Assembly: GCA_947174825.1 (NCBI GenBank)
Contig: CAMWKN010000112.1
Location: 1 to 6,086 of the forward strand
Length of the DNA: 6,086 nt
Origin: an uncultured Clostridium sp.
GTDB taxonomy: Bacteria; Bacillota_A; Clostridia; Lachnospirales; Lachnospiraceae
Reading direction: 5' to 3'
Positions within the stretch are counted from its first letter, which is position 1. Every line of letters begins with the position of its first letter. Below are positions 5,595 to 6,086 of the stretch, piece after piece. The notes below the pieces were generated by a model that saw nothing but the letters and a program-made list of their open reading frames with translations, did not search any database and was not told the DNA's origin. The position numbers were made by a program, and so were the translations under genes.

Positions 5595-5649
5595 GTCTGC
5601 TACAAATATGATATAGATATATAAGTTGATACTGTAGCTCTGAAATCAA

Positions 5650-6086
5650 TTAATGTTTAATATATTTTGGTGCTAATCGGCGGCGGCTTTCGGACATATT
5701 GGCATATACTTTTGTGGTATTCATGGAACTATGTCCCAAAGCCTCTGCTGTCAAATATAGATCGCCAGAATTTTCATACAATTCCGTGGCATAGGAAGCA
5801 CGCAACTTATGAGCTGTAATTTTCTTAAGTGGGATGGCTTCTTCTGCATATTTTTTTACCATATTTTCGATAGACTTCACGCCGAGCCTTTTTTTCTGCA
5901 TAGAATAGAAGAGTGGGGAATCGTCTGCCGCTTTTTCTGCAAGAGGTGCACGTTCAATTTCGATATATTCCCGTAATGCCTGTTCTACATCTTCATTAAA
6001 GTATAGATTTTGTACTTTGCCACCTTTTCGGGTAACAATAATGGAACGTCTACGAAAATCCACATCTTTGATATTCAAGCCCACAC
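5650..6086 (-). CDS. Tyrosine recombinase/integrase, C-terminal catalytic part (N-terminus outside the window)
   Basis: The minus-strand frame is open to the right edge, so only the last 145 or so residues are seen; family members are usually 300-350. Counting from the GTG at 6084, which is almost certainly internal (the second G of an ExVGL-type motif), the catalytic set is the beta-hairpin lysine (TRKGGK, about 20), HKLR (His92, Arg95), GHSS (His118) and the nucleophile Tyr127 in TTKVYANMSE. The first catalytic arginine would lie just beyond the window. The tail (RRRLAPKYIKH) is short. The fold performs site-specific DNA strand exchange through a 3'-phosphotyrosine intermediate. I recall such recombinases beside lexA and LysM genes in Lachnospiraceae, which suggests a resident XerC/D-like enzyme rather than a phage integrase. 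That is inference. It is convergent with the amidase gene. Confidence 0.9.
   Translation of the reverse strand, partial: VGLNIKDVDFRRRSIIVTRKGGKVQNLYFNEDVEQALREYIEIERAPLAEKAADDSPLFYSMQKKRLGVKSIENMVKKYAEEAIPLKKITAHKLRASYATELYENSGDLYLTAEALGHSSMNTTKVYANMSESRRRLAPKYIKH

Noticed and set aside
1..6086. CRISPR array, tRNA, rRNA or insertion sequence
   Set aside because: No regularly spaced direct repeats, cloverleaf-like sequence with a TTCGA-type T-loop, rRNA stretch, or transposase with terminal repeats could be recognised by eye.

Overview
The window looks like a chromosomal segment from a low-GC Gram-positive Clostridia, most likely a Lachnospiraceae-type gut anaerobe. The reasons are the AT-rich coding style, strong AAGGAGG-type ribosome binding sites, Gram-positive CGAAC-N4-GTTCG LexA operators, two lipobox lipoproteins, a Cu-amine-oxidase-N plus Amidase_3 autolysin and a YneA-like LysM protein. 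The taxonomic call is inference; no marker gene is present.

Layout. (1) 1-1578: the end of an unrecognised small protein with a MORN-like segment, then an uncharacterised two-domain lipoprotein. Both are on the + strand and 59 bases apart. (2) 1579-1951: a 373-base gap with no convincing gene but dense RNA-like structure. It holds a good sigma-A-type promoter, a 14-bp hairpin, a 9-bp hairpin and competing long-range complementarity. I read it as a structured leader, or a small RNA locus or relic resembling type I toxin-antitoxin tails, upstream of the next gene. (3) 1952-2974: a second lipoprotein with a possible LppM-like domain, a Thr/Ser/Pro linker and a very lysine-rich Ig-like tail, closed by a strong intrinsic terminator. 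(4) 2975-3286: a 312-base gap containing that terminator, an unexplained 15-bp hairpin, and a consensus promoter overlaid with three LexA operators. (5) 3287-3613: a YneA-type SOS cell-division suppressor. (6) 3778-5580: a secreted N-acetylmuramoyl-L-alanine amidase with its own extended -10 promoter and a hairpin in its 5' leader. (7) 5650-6086, minus strand: the C-terminal catalytic part of a tyrosine recombinase, convergent with the amidase gene.

The best-supported story is DNA damage and cell envelope: a LexA-controlled division inhibitor beside a peptidoglycan amidase and a recombinase. In Bacillus, yneA faces lexA. Here the space upstream of yneA is taken by a co-oriented lipoprotein gene and lexA is not in the window. 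The most open-ended stretch is the structured intergenic region 1628-1950.
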